A stretch of DNA of 64,000 bases. Source: Diploscapter coronatus. Lineage: Eukaryota; Nematoda; Chromadorea; Rhabditida; Rhabditidae. The notes under the pieces are model-generated. The model saw nothing but the letters and a program-made list of their open reading frames with translations. It was not told where the DNA came from and ran no database searches. Both the position numbers and the translations under genes were made by a program. Location of the stretch: positions 82,297,201 to 82,361,200 of the forward strand of contig OZ038422.1 of NCBI GenBank assembly GCA_964036155.1, written 5' to 3'. Shown one piece after another: positions 44,247 through 57,000 of this stretch. How positions within the stretch are numbered: position 1 is the stretch's first letter; every line of letters begins with the position of its first letter.

Positions 44247-45462
44247 ATGAATTACCCCGAAATATCAATAATTTGCAGATTGTTGGAGGCAATTCACATA
44301 AAATATTATTTTACTGTAAGAAATAATAAATTTAACGAAATAAAAGATTCAATAATTTATTATAATTTAGATTTCTATTCAAGTAATGGTAAAGATGAAG
44401 GAAGAATAGGCTTGTTCAATTCATTTACCTGCTCAGCAGAAGGGATTGCAAAATTCCAAAATTGGTATCTGGCATATCAAGTAGCAACTATACAGAATAA
44501 AGTAAATTCTTGTTCGTTATTTCGAATAATTTCTTAGTCATCAGATTTTTGGAATTAGCAACAAAAATAAATCATTTGAAATATATGACTTGAATACTCG
44601 ACAAATTTCAAGAGGTCTGCTCAACATATCCATGAATGATTGATTCAAAGAATTTTCTTTCAGGCCTAGATCCTCCTGAATGGCGTAGTGCTGCATCTGT
44701 GGCTTATGTCAAACACAAATTGTATTATTTGGGTGGATGGAATCCTAAAACAGGGAAAGATACGAATCGAGTTGATGTAAGAAGATCGAATGAAAGTCCA
44801 TGGAATAATTTATTCAGGTTTTAATATATGGAAAATGGCAAACAGGACCTACATTTCCTCTCCCAATTGGTTATGTTCGAGCAATAACATGTGATGGAAT
44901 TTTATACGGTCACATTATAACATATTCATTATTATAATTATGGATATTCAGTTATTGATAGTCCTAAAAGTAAAATGATATATAGATTATCAGACGATGA
45001 ACGGGAATGGATAGCATTCGGAGAGATTCCAGAACAACGAGGTTCTTTCGGAGTTACATTATTGAATGGAAGAATTTATATAACTGGAGGAAAGAAGTCG
45101 TTAATTTCGTATGATAAATAATGTATATCATTATATATTTAGTAATTATGATGATATATTCAAATCCTGTCTGTGTTTCGATCCCTCAGCTCCAGTTGGT
45201 AGTCGAATTTCTCGAATCGCTGATATGAATTATGCAAGATCTCTTCATTCCCTTGTTGCTGCGAATAAAAAATTGTATGCAATCGGAGGGTGAGCTGAGA
45301 TGTTGCCATATCTTTATACGAAATATTTGTTAACTTAGATTTCGAAATACTGAGAAAAGAAGTGATGATTCTTGCTGGCCGATAAACTTCTGTGACGCTA
45401 TTGAAGAATACGATCCACAAACAGATAAATGGAGAATAGTGGGAAGATTAAAATTTGAATAA
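44247..45462 (+). CDS. Kelch-repeat protein, copy D (Kelch-only, apparently intact)
   Basis: It can start at Met 44247, which is in frame with the conserved linker (FQNWYLAYQVATIQNK) up to a donor near 44502. It then continues through FGISNKNKSFEIYDL, LDPPEWRSAASVAYV..LYYLGG, LSDDEREWIAFGEIPEQR, SRISRIADMNYARSLHS and YDPQTDKWRIVGRLKFE-stop (45462). All junctions I followed keep frame, including the one that is broken in copy C and stopped in copy B. It follows the HSP70 relic in the same order as in copy B, which shows that HSP70 plus Kelch was duplicated as one unit. It probably encodes a beta-propeller binding protein of about four or five blades. Confidence 0.62.
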
Positions 45463-45472
45463 TGCCGTTTAA

Positions 45473-46122
45473 TATAGTTTATTCTGAGTAAGTGAATACT
45501 GCATACATTTTGCAACTTCGCTCGCTCAGGCTCCGCCCACTTTTTCCTGCCCTGCGAATGCGTCATTCCTCCCATTTTCAAACGAGTTTCGCAATTTTTT
45601 TTTTTTCGATTTTTCTTAACATTTTCACGAGAAATCTTTATAATTATATCCTAATTATCTCTCTGATTGACCGATTAGCCCTCTTTAATGTTTGCTGTTC
45701 ATTTTTTTTTAGCGATTTGTCTCTCAAAGCAGGACCCCTTTTCATCGAGTCAATTGTTGATTCCTCCAAGATGCAGATGTTGTCGTCGTCATCAGATCAT
45801 TAGAATTGCAAGTTTATGGACAAACAATCGCTGATCAGACGTTTTCATGAAAATTGTCAAATTTGCACGGAAAAATACGAAATTTACGATCGAAAAATGA
45901 ACAGCAAACATTAAAGAGGGCTAATCGGTCAATCAGAGAGATAATTAGGATATAATTATAAAGATTTCTCGTGAAAATGTTAAGAAAAATCGAAAAAAAA
46001 TGCGAAACTCGTTTGAAAATGGGGGGAATGACGCAATTCGCAGGGCAGGAAAAAGTGGGCGGAGCCTGAGCGAGTGAAGTTGCAAAATGTATGCAGTATT
46101 CACTTACTCAGAATGAACTATA
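45473..46122. mobile_element. foldback MITE, copy 2 (650 bp)
   Basis: Ends TATAGTTTATTCTGAGTAAG and CTTACTCAGAATGAACTATA, with arms of about 230 bp including caggctccgcccactttttc and its inverse. Inserted 11 bp after the stop of Kelch copy D. Interior (45720-45890) has no coding capacity. Confidence 0.78.
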
Positions 46123-46450
46123 TCATGTAGCCCTTTATTTGGCATATTACATTTTATGAATATTATCCTTATTCAATTATTATTAAAAATTTCAATGCCC
46201 ATGATACAGACAACTCTCGAATGCATTCAAAAGTAACGAGGGATAATTAGAACTGAAATAAATATTCCTTTTAATCAGAGTTGTACGAACTGAACTGAAC
46301 TTCGAACTGTTTGCAAGTTCAGTTCAAGCTCGATCACGAAAATTCTTCACAGTTCAAAAGTTAAAGCGGTTTTTTTTTTCGAACTTCAGACAACTTTGGA
46401 TAAGATGGAATGACCGTTCACAAGAAATGCAAAAATAGGAAAATTTGTTT
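46123..46450. other. spacer
   Basis: Contains clustered GAACT words (46277-46345); otherwise nothing recognised. Confidence 0.35.
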
Positions 46451-46678
46451 TCAAAAAGAAAACAACCAATTTGTTGGGATCCTAGCGTGGCTGCGCCTCT
46501 TGCCGTGTTCGCGATGGGACTTCTTCTTTCGATCTGCCGAACTCGGTCGTTTCTTTCCGCGACTCTTCGATTTGTGTCCTAGAAAAATTCTCTTTAAATT
46601 TTCACCAATTCCACGAATTGTAATGAGATGTGTGAATTTTCTCGCAGAATCGCCTAATTCAGACGAATTTGTTGACAT
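46451..46678 (-). CDS. small basic ORF, unrecognised
   Basis: 75 codons starting MSTNSSELGDSARKFTHL, with a strongly basic second half (KSKSRGKKRPSSADRKKKSH, then REHGKRRSHAR). A TTTTTCTAG acceptor-like site lies just before the basic part, so a very short intron may be present. It would be transcribed divergently from the ShKT gene, sharing a promoter region of about 270 bp. Low-complexity composition makes identification unsafe. Confidence 0.35.
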   Translation of the reverse strand: MSTNSSELGDSARKFTHLITIRGIGENLKRIFLGHKSKSRGKKRPSSADRKKKSHREHGKRRSHARIPTNWLFSF

Positions 46679-46886
46679 AGCGGAAATCTGCCGAAGAGAC
46701 GTTTGAATATTTGCCTATTTACGGTTTTTTACGGGAATATATCCGTCTGTCTCCCTTCTTTGTCTTTATCTCCTATTTCCTATTTCCGAACTGACGACTA
46801 ACCGATGCAACAATAGAACAAAGCGAATAATCACTCGTTTTTGTCGTGGAATTCGGATGATTCAGAAATGACTATTCTTTCTGGAG

Positions 46887-46894
46887 TATATAAG
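46887..46894 (+). promoter_or_regulatory. TATA box of the ShKT gene
   Basis: TATATAAG inside GGAGTATATAAGTCC, about 33 bp upstream of an initiator-like CAGTC at 46921 and 64 bp upstream of the start codon. Confidence 0.55.
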
Positions 46895-46950
46895 TCCAGA
46901 AATTGGTTGAAAGACTCTCCCAGTCGCATTTTTATTAGGACTATTTTAGA

Positions 46951-48399
46951 ATGAAGGCCGTCTATATATTCTTGACGATTTTATCTTTGGAGTTTTCAAA
47001 AGTGAATGCTCAAATAGTGTGTCAAGGGGTTGGGCGTGAGTTATTTGTGAAACTTTTCAATAAATTCTAAATCTTAATTAAACTTTTAGCAAAGTACTTC
47101 TCACGAAAATAAAATATTTAGCGCCTCCGTGTTCCCCTGGAACGGTTGAGGGCGTTGATCAAAATGGGAATCCCGCGTGCTGTCAGGCACCTTCAACCAC
47201 AAGTTAGAATTTTGCATTCCATGCCAAAAATCGAAAATTTCAAAAATACCATCTTTGCTCCGCACTTGTTTCCAATCTTAGGCATTGTAACAACCGGAGT
47301 AAGTGGTACTACAATCAGCGGGTCTGTAACAGGCACCAGTTCTAGAGTCACCCAATCTACTTCTAGAGGATGTGAATTTAAAAAATCGTCAAAAATTCGA
47401 ATTTCAAGAATTTAGCAACGAACTGTCAGGACCTTTTGAATCCTAGAACTGGAGTATCAGACTGTCCGAAAAGAGCGTAAGCTTGTAAGAGTGTTTTCAT
47501 AATGAAAGATCAAATTTTAGTTCCCTATGCAATGACAGGGTATTTTTTTTTTTTTATTTTGTGAGTTTTTCATAAAATAGCGAAGTTTTAGGTTTATTTC
47601 GATGTTATGACCCAACAATGTCCAAGGCAAGTTTAAAAATTGTACGAAAAATAACCAAATCTTATTTTCGAACTTGTAACCGATGTGCTTCTTCAAGTAC
47701 CATATCGACCGGAATTAGTTCAACTAGTGCAAGTAGGGGAGGAACTAGTTAGAAATTATGAAGAGGAAATTTTCGCCGATTTTTTTTTTAAATTGGAATT
47801 TAGGAGGGTCGTGTGTGGATTTACTAAATCCCAGAACAGGTCTAACTTTGCATTTTTATCAAAAAAGCTATAAAAAATTTGAAATCAAGTAGAAAATTTA
47901 GGTGTATCTGATTGTCCTCAAAGAAGGTTTGAATATTTTAAGAAAAGCTGACCTTCACGGAAATTTTAGAAATCTCTGCAACAATCCATTATATTTGGAT
48001 CTAATGACGATGCAGTGCCCACAGTAAGTTGAAATTTTGATCAAAAATGAAAGATTAGAGTCGAGTAATTCAAATTTTAGAACCTGTGGTAGATGCTCTG
48101 GGTCTTCATCTACAAGTCGGGTAACGACACGCTCATCCCCTACAGCATCGGGTATTTGCAAAAGAAGGAGTCATGTCAAAATTCCTCAAAGTTTCAGCTT
48201 CAACAAGCATCTCAACCTCCTCGGGCGCTTGCGTTGACCGAATCAACCCATCTACAAATGTCTCCGACTGTCCACAGTCGAAAACTCTCTGCACAGATCC
48301 AAGATATCAAGCTTTAATGAGGGTAAGTTTTCCTCCGCTTCTTTTTGCAAACATATAAGATTTTAGGAGCAATGCCCCGTCACATGCGGTTTTTGTTGA
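46951..48399 (+). CDS. secreted protein with three ShKT domains
   Basis: Thirteen small exons sum to 792 nt (263 aa): 46951-47035, 47122-47202, 47282-47371, 47416-47476, 47521-47539, 47592-47626, 47671-47747, 47804-47839, 47902-47926, 47970-48023, 48081-48151, 48198-48322, 48367-48399. A signal peptide (MKAVYIFLTILSLEFSKVNA) is followed by a Cys-containing segment and Ser/Thr-rich linkers that are likely O-glycosylated. Three six-Cys ShKT repeats follow, of the form C.DLLNPRTGVSDCP, LCN..Y.D.MT.QCP, TC.RC; the last ends EQCPVTCGFC-stop. In nematodes ShKT domains occur in many secreted and cuticle-associated proteins and do not by themselves imply toxicity. Intron 47627-47670 has a GC donor and ends CG instead of AG. 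Retaining it gives a stop, so the first repeat depends on abnormal splicing. Confidence 0.82.
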
Positions 48400-49507
48400 T
48401 AGGGATATAAAGAATTAGGGAAATAGTGTGTTTCGAAGGTTTTTTTTTTAAAATAAATTTTAGTTTTTTTACATTGAAAGATTGAAATACAATGCATTGC
48501 AATTTTAGCCACTTTTACCACTGGCACTCATGATCTCTGTTATTGTCATGAAGTTATAGATTTCAATTGAAGGTAAAAATAGGCCAACCTGGCTTGTTGC
48601 GCCCACCGTCCTTGTGTCGACTCTTACCCTTCTTATTCTTTTCCACACTACAAATTCTGAACAGACTCCTCAAAATTCGTAATTTTACCAATATATTCAA
48701 ATTTTGCATCCTTTATTGAAACCTCGAAAATCCTATTGCGAAACAAGGAAAATCGTATCGACTGCACTAAGGCCTCTCGATTTAGAATCTGAACTTTGAT
48801 TGAGAAATTAGGCGCTAGTGGAAATAAAAATATGCCCGCTTTAACTGAGTTCAATTTCATCTAATTCAACTTTTATAGAACGTTTTATTTTGATTTTTGT
48901 GCCGAAAAGATTTCAGATATAGTAATAGTAACCCTGAGATAGAACAATAAGCAACATTTTAACACCGATTTAAAAATTTCATCTCTTATCCATTTTTTCA
49001 AATCGATAACAAATTTTAGATGAAATTCAAACAACCAAGATTTTCGATGAAAATTACAGAATTTTTCAATCATTTTAGAAAAATGGAGAGAAATTCAATA
49101 TTTTTCAAACTTTAACTTACAGAAACAATTAACCCGCTAAATAAATGATTTCTAAAAATTAATAAAACGACAGTAATCTACTAAAAACTACGAACCAACA
49201 AATAAAAATTATAATTAAAAAAAAATAATGAGTATTTTTGTAAGAAAAAGGGACAAGTATACGCAAGGGATATTTTGAGGTAAATAATGAGGGAGTAAAG
49301 TAGCTTAAGCAAACATTATCGATGATAGGTACAAAAATACACAAAGTTCAGAAGTGGAGCATTGGACGAGAAATTTTGTAGTTTGAAAGAGAATCAATTT
49401 CCGATAGATAAATAACTGCCTGAATATTTTTAAAAGATACAATCTCTGACTTTTCGATACTCCATTCAAATTCAAATAATTCACCAACATTCATTCGCAT
49501 GTCCATT
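48400..49507. other. intergenic region between convergent genes
   Basis: AT-rich 3' flanks; no gene seen. Confidence 0.4.
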
Positions 49508-52500
49508 TTAATCCTCGCCCCCATCCTCACTCATCTGTCTCTCGATCAGAGCAGCCATGTCCTCGAATTCCTGCTCTTCTTCATCATCCAGGTCTGCCTC
49601 CCCATCGCGCGTCTCTTCCTCGTCATTCGAGTACGAACGGTCCGGGAACTGAGATATTTTGTAATTTATCCTTTTTTATGCTAATCTGAAATCACACAAG
49701 GCAGAGCAAGACATACGGAATACCATGAGGCCGAAGTTAAAGAAAATGCCCATGTGTTTGTTCCTATTGATATTTCTTCACCTTGTTGAGTGGACATTTT
49801 CAAATTTTCGATTTTCAACAATTCTACTCTTTGTTACTTTATGAAGAAAGGCTTTAAAATCTAAAAAATAACCTTCTCTCTCTCGTCGCCATAGTCCCTC
49901 TCCTCTCCTTCGCTGTCGCCGTCGTCGCCAAACTGTCTGCCTTCATTCTCTTCATCGTCCAAGTCCTGAATCTTCAGTTTAAAACGTTCTTTTCGGAATG
50001 CTTATAAAACTGAAATTTCAACTGGCATTTCGCCAATTTCTCTAAGCAACTTCAACTTCAACTTCAAATTAGAGTTTGCGCAATTGAATTCGAAAAATTA
50101 TGATTTCCTCGTGTTTTCTTTCTGAAATTTAGATATTTTCAATTCGTCTCACCTCCAAACCTCCTTGATCCTCAGCCTCAGGAACATACTTCCTGCTTTT
50201 CTTGCTGCCGCCCTCTGCATTCCCTCTGCCAGTGTCTGCCTTCCTCTTCCTGCTGCTGCTGCTCGCAATCTCCTTCTCCTCTGTGTCAGCCTCCGTCTCA
50301 GATTCTCCTTCATCCTTCGTCGATTCCTCATCATCGTCTCCTTCCGACAGAGCCTCATCCACCTGGAATTATGCTGTTTTGAAGAAATCAGAACTTTTTG
50401 TTAAAAGTTTTCGAAATCCTAGCTTTGAAATTTCGTACAGATTGAAAATGATGTCGATAAAGGCAAAAACTGCATGGATGAACTATCCAATAAATCGAGA
50501 ATAATCGCATATTTTCGAACTATGACAGATATTTTTCGGTCAAAATAAAACAATTACCTCATGTTCCATGTCATGCAGCGTCTCCCTCTTGATGGTCTCG
50601 ATGTTGGCCAACTCAGAGACGATTTTGCTGTTCATCAGCGATCGGCCCGAAGAAGGCGTTGACTCTTCAGTCAGTTTGTACTCCATCTCGTCCACCTGCG
50701 ATTACCGTAATCTTGTGGTCTTGTTAAATTTGAAAGACATACCTTCATCCATCTTTCCACACAGGCGTACAGCCACTGCAGAGTGACGGCGTGCGTCCCG
50801 TTTCTCACTGCCTGGTGCACTTTGCTGAAGTCAAGCAAATGATAAAACATAATTCTTACGAAGATTCAAAGTTTGAACTAATGAAGTCATTTCTTAAAAT
50901 AGACACGAAATCTCACTTACTTAGTCCCCCACTTGGCGCCGATCACATGGGTCACGTCGTCCGAGAATTCGGAGACTATCTGGAATAAGTTATTTGAAAA
51001 ATTGCGCATTCAGTTAAGTTTTTTTAAGATTATACAAAATGTAGTTTAAGAGTAATTGAGTGTCTTTGAAAATTGAAGACTACCTTAGCGCCAAACTGCT
51101 TGGCCAGTTGATAGACGGGAGAGGTTTCCAGGTTGGCATTCATGGGGACGATCCCCGACAGCACGATCACACAGCCCTTCAGCACCTGACTTCTTTCCTC
51201 CGCAATTACTGTCTGCAAAAGAATAATTCATTCTTCAAGCATTTTGGAAATTATATAACAATTTTTAGTGAAAAACACCCCACTTTGACATCAAGAATTT
51301 TGTCAGGCGCCTTGACGAGAGGCTGGTCGCTCTGCTGGAATAGCTCATAGTATTTGCGATGGATGTTGGTGAGCACGCGCGAGATCTCGTCCAGAATCGT
51401 GTCGTGCTCCGCGTCTTCATCTGGAAAATTTTCGTGGAACATTTAGGTTTTATTAAAAAGAATTAATATTTTCTTTAGGTAAAATAATAAGTTTCTATCT
51501 TCACAATTTCAACCAACCGATGTCTGCAGGCAACAGCGCCTGATCTCTGGCTCCTCTCGGCGCGTTGATATCGCCGACTTCTTTGAAGAAGCGGTACGGC
51601 TTGATCTGGAAACATTTTTAGTGGCTGCCAAAAGTTCGAATGTAAGAGAACACATAATTAGAGCGAAGATAATAGTGCTGTGAAACAGTTTGGAAAAAGA
51701 AATCTTCCGACACATTGTAGTTGCTTTTATCCTTCGAAGATAAAATTCGTATTTTTCTAGAAAAAAAAAACCTGAATGAGAGCCGGCGAATACTGCCACA
51801 CGTCACTGCGATCGTCGATAATCACCACCAGGTTGTCGCCCGTTGGGAATAGAGCTCTGGGAAAATCGATTATTATTTTTTATTTAAACAAAAAAAATAC
51901 TTGAGATTCCTGGTTTTGTGGGTTGCAGAGAAGAGCTCGTCCCTGGACAAAATGCGGTAGCCGAACAACTTGTGCTGAGGGTCCAGGATCTGAAAATAAT
52001 ACGAGATAAACACACATCTCATTCTCAGAAAGAAGCTATTCGAGTTTTCTTACATCAGCAATTTTGTGAGCGTACTGCCTCTGCCCGTAAGTGATGATGT
52101 GCATCTCGAACATGGTGGCCATCCGCTCGAGGAATTCCCGAGTCTTCGGACGCAGCTTCGTATGATAGATTGAGCCGCACAGTGTGAAACGGGTGATGTC
52201 CGCTTGCTAGAGAAAAAATGTAAAAATGAACTTCCATAGGACGTTTATAGCAAAGATAAAGAATCAGCTTCTCTAGAATTTTTGTCACAAAGCGGCTTAC
52301 CCAGGTAGGCCAGAAAATATTTGCACAATTTTTAAAATTTAGAATTTGAAGAAATTACTGAAAAAAGAAAACCTTATTAGGGTCATGCTGGAATGGCCTG
52401 TTGGTGGTGTGGATGATGGTCTGATCCAAGTCGACCAGCAACACGAGTTTCCGCGAATTCAGCAGATTCACCTCGTCTGCCTCGCCGATTTCCTTGGCCA

Positions 52501-53050
52501 ACTGCAGAGAATCAATAAAACTAAAAGGATTACTGTAATTTACCGTATCTGATATGAGCAACTCGGGCACGTGATGGATCATCGAGACGCTGGCCGTGGA
52601 CGGCTCGGAGCGCTGACCAACGAAACCGTCTTTTCTGAAGTTTTTTTTTCAGAGTAGAATAGTCATCAGACTTCTCAAAACTCGGTCCGCAGAAAAATAT
52701 GGCATCTTTACGAAAGAGAAGAAATGCTTTTCCTATCTCAATACGATACTATTTTTTCTCCAGGTCAATTTACGGACGTGGGTCGAGCTTTGAGAAGCCT
52801 GGTAAGTCATTCTTTTCATTTCCTTTCAGAACTTTCTAAAATTCTAGAACTTCAATTCAAATGATTGGTTGTTGAAGTGAGTGCACATGAGAATGCCAAA
52901 AAATATACTAAACAAAACATACGGTCTGAGATCTTTGCCGCATGCAGCGCACATGTCCTTCATGATGATCTCGTGCTTGCACTCATCCTGGTTCACTTCC
53001 GAATGTGAATGAGAAGAATGGGAAACATGAACTGGCTTCTTTCCGCTCAT
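49508..53050 (-). CDS. fcp-1: FCP1-type RNA polymerase II CTD phosphatase
   Basis: The start Met is at 53050. The N-terminal zinc-like motif CKHEIIMKDMCAACGKDLR matches the family's CSH..VMKGLCAECGQDL. Then come SMIHHVPELLISD, the catalytic LVLLVDLDQTIIHTT (DxDxT nucleophile, around 52420), HTKLRPKTREFLERMATMFE, ITYGQRQYAHKIAD, HKLFGYRILSRDE and NLVVIIDDRSDVW (FCPH domain). A BRCT domain spans about 50743-51215 (VLKGCVIVLSGIVP, then FSDDVTHVIGAKWGTK, then AVTLQWLYACVERWMK). The tail is acidic and KR-rich, ending ALIERQMSEDGGED-stop at 49508. It removes Ser2/Ser5 phosphates from the Pol II tail so the polymerase can be recycled. About 16 exons with short introns. The order FCPH then BRCT then acidic tail matches CTDP1. 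Confidence 0.93.
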
Positions 53051-54003
53051 TTTATTCCAAGATTATTGGTTCCAAAATTTCTGGAAAATCAGCATTATTT
53101 TTTTTTTAAATGTAGAAGACGGGAACTCAGACGCCGATCAACAAACTTTTCTGTTCGCTGTCAACTATAAGGATGAGCAGATTCATGAGGAAATAGCGAT
53201 GAGATAATTGGTCAATTAGAAAAAGAAATTCGAGAAAACGGGGAGAAAAGTGAGAAATGAAATGAGAAGAAATTTTGAAAATCGCGGGCAAGTGTGCGAG
53301 ATTGGTGAAAGCAGAGCACTTCAAAGCGTAATGATCTGAAAAATTGTACACTTTTCAAATCGGAAACGCTCGGAATTCGAAATTCCGAACGTCCCTGTCC
53401 CAAATTGTCAAGCAAAAGCGCATCTAAAATCTAAAAAGATCATTTGAAAATAGATATTGCTACAGAATCTAGCAAACTGTCAGTAAAGTCATCAAAAATC
53501 GAATAATTTCCGGTAAAACACGAACTTTATTGGTTTCAAAATAAAACTCCACAAATGATAAAAAAAAAAGTAGCGAGGAAAAACAACAACAACGACACTA
53601 ATACCTCGTAGAAATTCAACAATAAAAATAGGCATATTTGGGATTGATGATAAAAGATTCTCACTAAGAAATAAGAAATTATAGATACCGTAAGCTTTCC
53701 GGTGAGAAATGTAAAATTCGTTTTTTTTCACTGGAAAGATAGGGTAAAAAATCAGCTAAGATGAAATAATAACCAAAATTAAGACATAAAATGATAAAAT
53801 AAAGAGATTTAGGGGACCGAACGAGGTCAGGGAATAAGATGGAATTTAGACTTAAAATTCTCAACTTTTAAATTCCATCCAATCTCTGAGGAAAGGATTG
53901 AAGAGGAGTTACAGTACTGTAATGGTGATTTACAAGGTAGTAACAGGGAGAGGCACATCGTTCATCGTTCGTCCCATCCACCCGCAATATTAGAGATAGG
54001 TGC
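53051..54003. other. intergenic spacer between RBBP6 and FCP1 genes
   Basis: Presumed FCP1 promoter and RBBP6 3' flank; no features recognised. Confidence 0.4.
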
Positions 54004-57000
54004 CTAGGTCTGGACAATCAACGAATCGCCGCCCTCTCGATTCACTCGTCTGAAATCATTATCCAATTCAAGACCGCAAGAATTATTTGTATCTTTGTAA
54101 GTTGATGAAAGGTGATAATTCAAAAAATTCGAAAGTTTTCTGATTTATGCAAAGTTCGCGCTCATTTCTTCGACAAGGTGGATATTTTTCAAAAGAATGC
54201 AATGCACTTTAAAAGTGTTTTTTCCTTCAAAAATCAAAATGACCAACCTCCTTTCTTCTCCACTCCTCATTCTCTCGCTTCTGTCGGAGGATTTCCTGTC
54301 CTCGTCCCGCTCCCTCTCCTCATCGCAGCTTCTTCTGTCCGAATCCGGACTGTGTTGTCCTCGTTCCTTCTCTTTCTTCGCCTTCTTGGCCTTCTTTCGC
54401 TCCTTCTGAAATGTTAAACATCATTTTCTAGCTAACAGAAAAATAGAACATGCTAATGTTTCCCTCATTCCAAGTCCCACGTATAGAAATTTGAAAGTTA
54501 GGAAATGTCGTTACTAGTCCTTACAAAAATATAATTTCAGTAACGACATTTTACATTTTAAACACAAGAGAAGCAACGATACCATTCGATTCACTATCAG
54601 AATTATGTCTTTTCTAAAAATCAATTCCAACAATGGATATTTTCGAATTAATCAACTTACCCTCTCGCGTTCTTCCTCAGAATTCCTCTCCTTCTTCGCC
54701 TTCTTCTCCTTTTTGTGCTTCTTGTGATGATGTTTGTGCTCACGCTCACCGGAGTCGTCCGAGGAGTGGGCTCTTCTGAAGAAAAAATTGCTTAAATTTT
54801 CCATCTCTTCTCTCAAAGATTTTTTTCAAAACCCTTGCAGTGAATAAGTTTCAGAAAACTGCTTGAAATAATTTCGATACAAAAACTCACTTCTTCTTAT
54901 CCTTCTTCTTGTGTTTCTTGTTCTTCTTCTCCTTGTGCTTGTGCTTCTTCTTCTTTCCGTGTCCTGCCTCATCACCTTGTGCATCATCTCCAGTTCCATT
55001 TGCAGTTTCCCTCGACTCAGGCCTCTTCTCGTCAGTCGACTCGTCGGTCGCGGGGTGCGAGTCCTCGTTCTCTGCCCCTTCTTCACTCACGTCCTCGGGG
55101 ATGTCGTGGGTTTCCTGCAATTTATTAGTACAAAATACAAAAAAAATGGAAAATAAATTCGCGCAATTGGAGCACTTTCCATCTCTAAAATGAATTGTAT
55201 AAACTTTCAAAGTCGGTGCTTCCATAAACAAAACTTCTTTTTGATAAATAAATGTTTTTAGTTTCTGATAACCCCTGAATAAAATATCGAGTATCATTTG
55301 CCAAATAGATCTACAATGAAGATCATTGCGATTTTCAGAAATAGAATTGGGTCCTACCGTAAAGCTACTGATGAATCTGTCATCCTTGACAATGGGTTGT
55401 CTGTCCTTTCTGACGACCACAGTCAGTCCGTCCGTCTCGATCTTCTGATTCGACTGACCGACGTTCATGTCCTCGGGCGCGTGTCTGTTCGCATCAGCAC
55501 TCTCGGGCCTCTCATTCTCCTCCACTTCGAACTCGATCGACTCCGCCTTCGCCACGGTTGCTTGGATTTTTTGCAGCTGAAATATGAACATTTACTTTTT
55601 TGGTAAAAATGTATGAATTGGAGACTGATAAAATAATTGCTTTTTAAAGAAAAAATTTAACAATTACTGTACAAATTTTCACTTTTCATGGATAAATAGT
55701 TTTCGAACCTGTTCAGCCTCCTTGATTTCCGCATCGATGGCAGCCTCATCGTCCACGTCCATCTGTCCGCTCTCTTTGTCCCTTCTCCTTCCCCTGTCCC
55801 TCTTTTCGCTTATTGCTTCTGGAGTCGAACGTTTGTCGGAGGTAGTCTTGGCTCTGAAAAAGTTGGGTTGAAGAGATCTCAAATATTATTCCGGAGTTAA
55901 TTTTCATAAGTCAATGTTCGTAAGATAAATTTTGGGGGTTCATAAAAAATGGTTTTTTGAAAAAGCCAACCTCTTTCTTTCCGGACTCCTTTCCCTCTTC
56001 CTTTCTCTGTCATCATCACGCTCTCGTCGCCTTTCACGGTCTCTGAAATCGGAAGATTTAAACACTTCCAGAGCAACTCTTTCAGTCAACCTATCCTTCT
56101 CCCTTTCCCTGTCTCGGTCTCTATCCCTATCCCTGTCCCTCTCCCGTTCGCGCTCCCTATCTCTATCCTCCAGTCTGTGTCTTGTCTGTCCGTCATCGTT
56201 CCTGTCCTCTCTTCTGCCTCCATCTCTGTCAGATCGTTCAGTTCTCTCAGACCTCGGCCTTTCCCTGTCTTTGTCTGTCTGCAGCTGCTTTTCCTTCTCT
56301 CCAATGAACAGGTCGCCTCTGAAAAGTCAATCATTTCTTTTAATTTAAAAAAAAAATTTTCGAAAATTTCTGCAAGTGAAAGGGGAAGAAATCGAGAAAA
56401 TTATTCTAAATTTCCCAATTCTTCTTCTTCAAATAAATTAGTTTTTTTTTCTTTTTTGTAAAATCACAAATTTCATACCGGACATTAGAAGGACGCGGGA
56501 AATTGGAATCCAGCAAAGACTGTGGTTGGGACTTGTTCTGAAATCGACATTTTCGTGCTACTCGAGAAAACATTGTGCATACGATATTTTCATCCCTGTC
56601 CGATCGCTTGTTGCTGTATTCCTCCCTATCATCCCTGCCTCTGTAGCTTCCACCCTCTCTGTAGGTATTTCTTCCTCGGGTGCTCCGACCGCCACGGCTT
56701 TGTTGCTGTCTGAAAATTTTCGTTTTTGGAACAAAATAGTTGTATCAGTTTTAGGAATATCTAGTCATCAGGCAATTGAAAAGCTTCAAAGGTCGTATTC
56801 AGTATATTTCTACACTTTACTATAAATAGCAATACAAATTTAACCTTCAATTGAATCATTCAATCCTGTTCTAAACTTCTAGTTTACCTGAAAGATCTTC
56901 CATCATCCTGTCGTCTCTGCCCAGCCCTGTCATTGTACTCCCTCCTCTCAGGCTTCCTTCTCCTCCTTCTGTCTCTGTCCTCGCTGCTGCTCGACGAGTA

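Noticed and set aside
46951..48399. Reading the ShKT gene as a venom toxin
   Set aside because: ShKT domains are common in ordinary nematode secreted and cuticle proteins; nothing here points to toxicity.
54911..55193. Plus-strand Phe/Ser/Cys-rich ORFs over 54.1-56.5 kb
   Set aside because: Antisense of the Lys/Arg/Glu-rich exons of RBBP6; low-complexity artefacts.
56086..56334. Possible separate RD/RE-repeat gene at 56.1 kb
   Set aside because: Its exons are in phase with and in order within the RBBP6 gene, so it was merged there.
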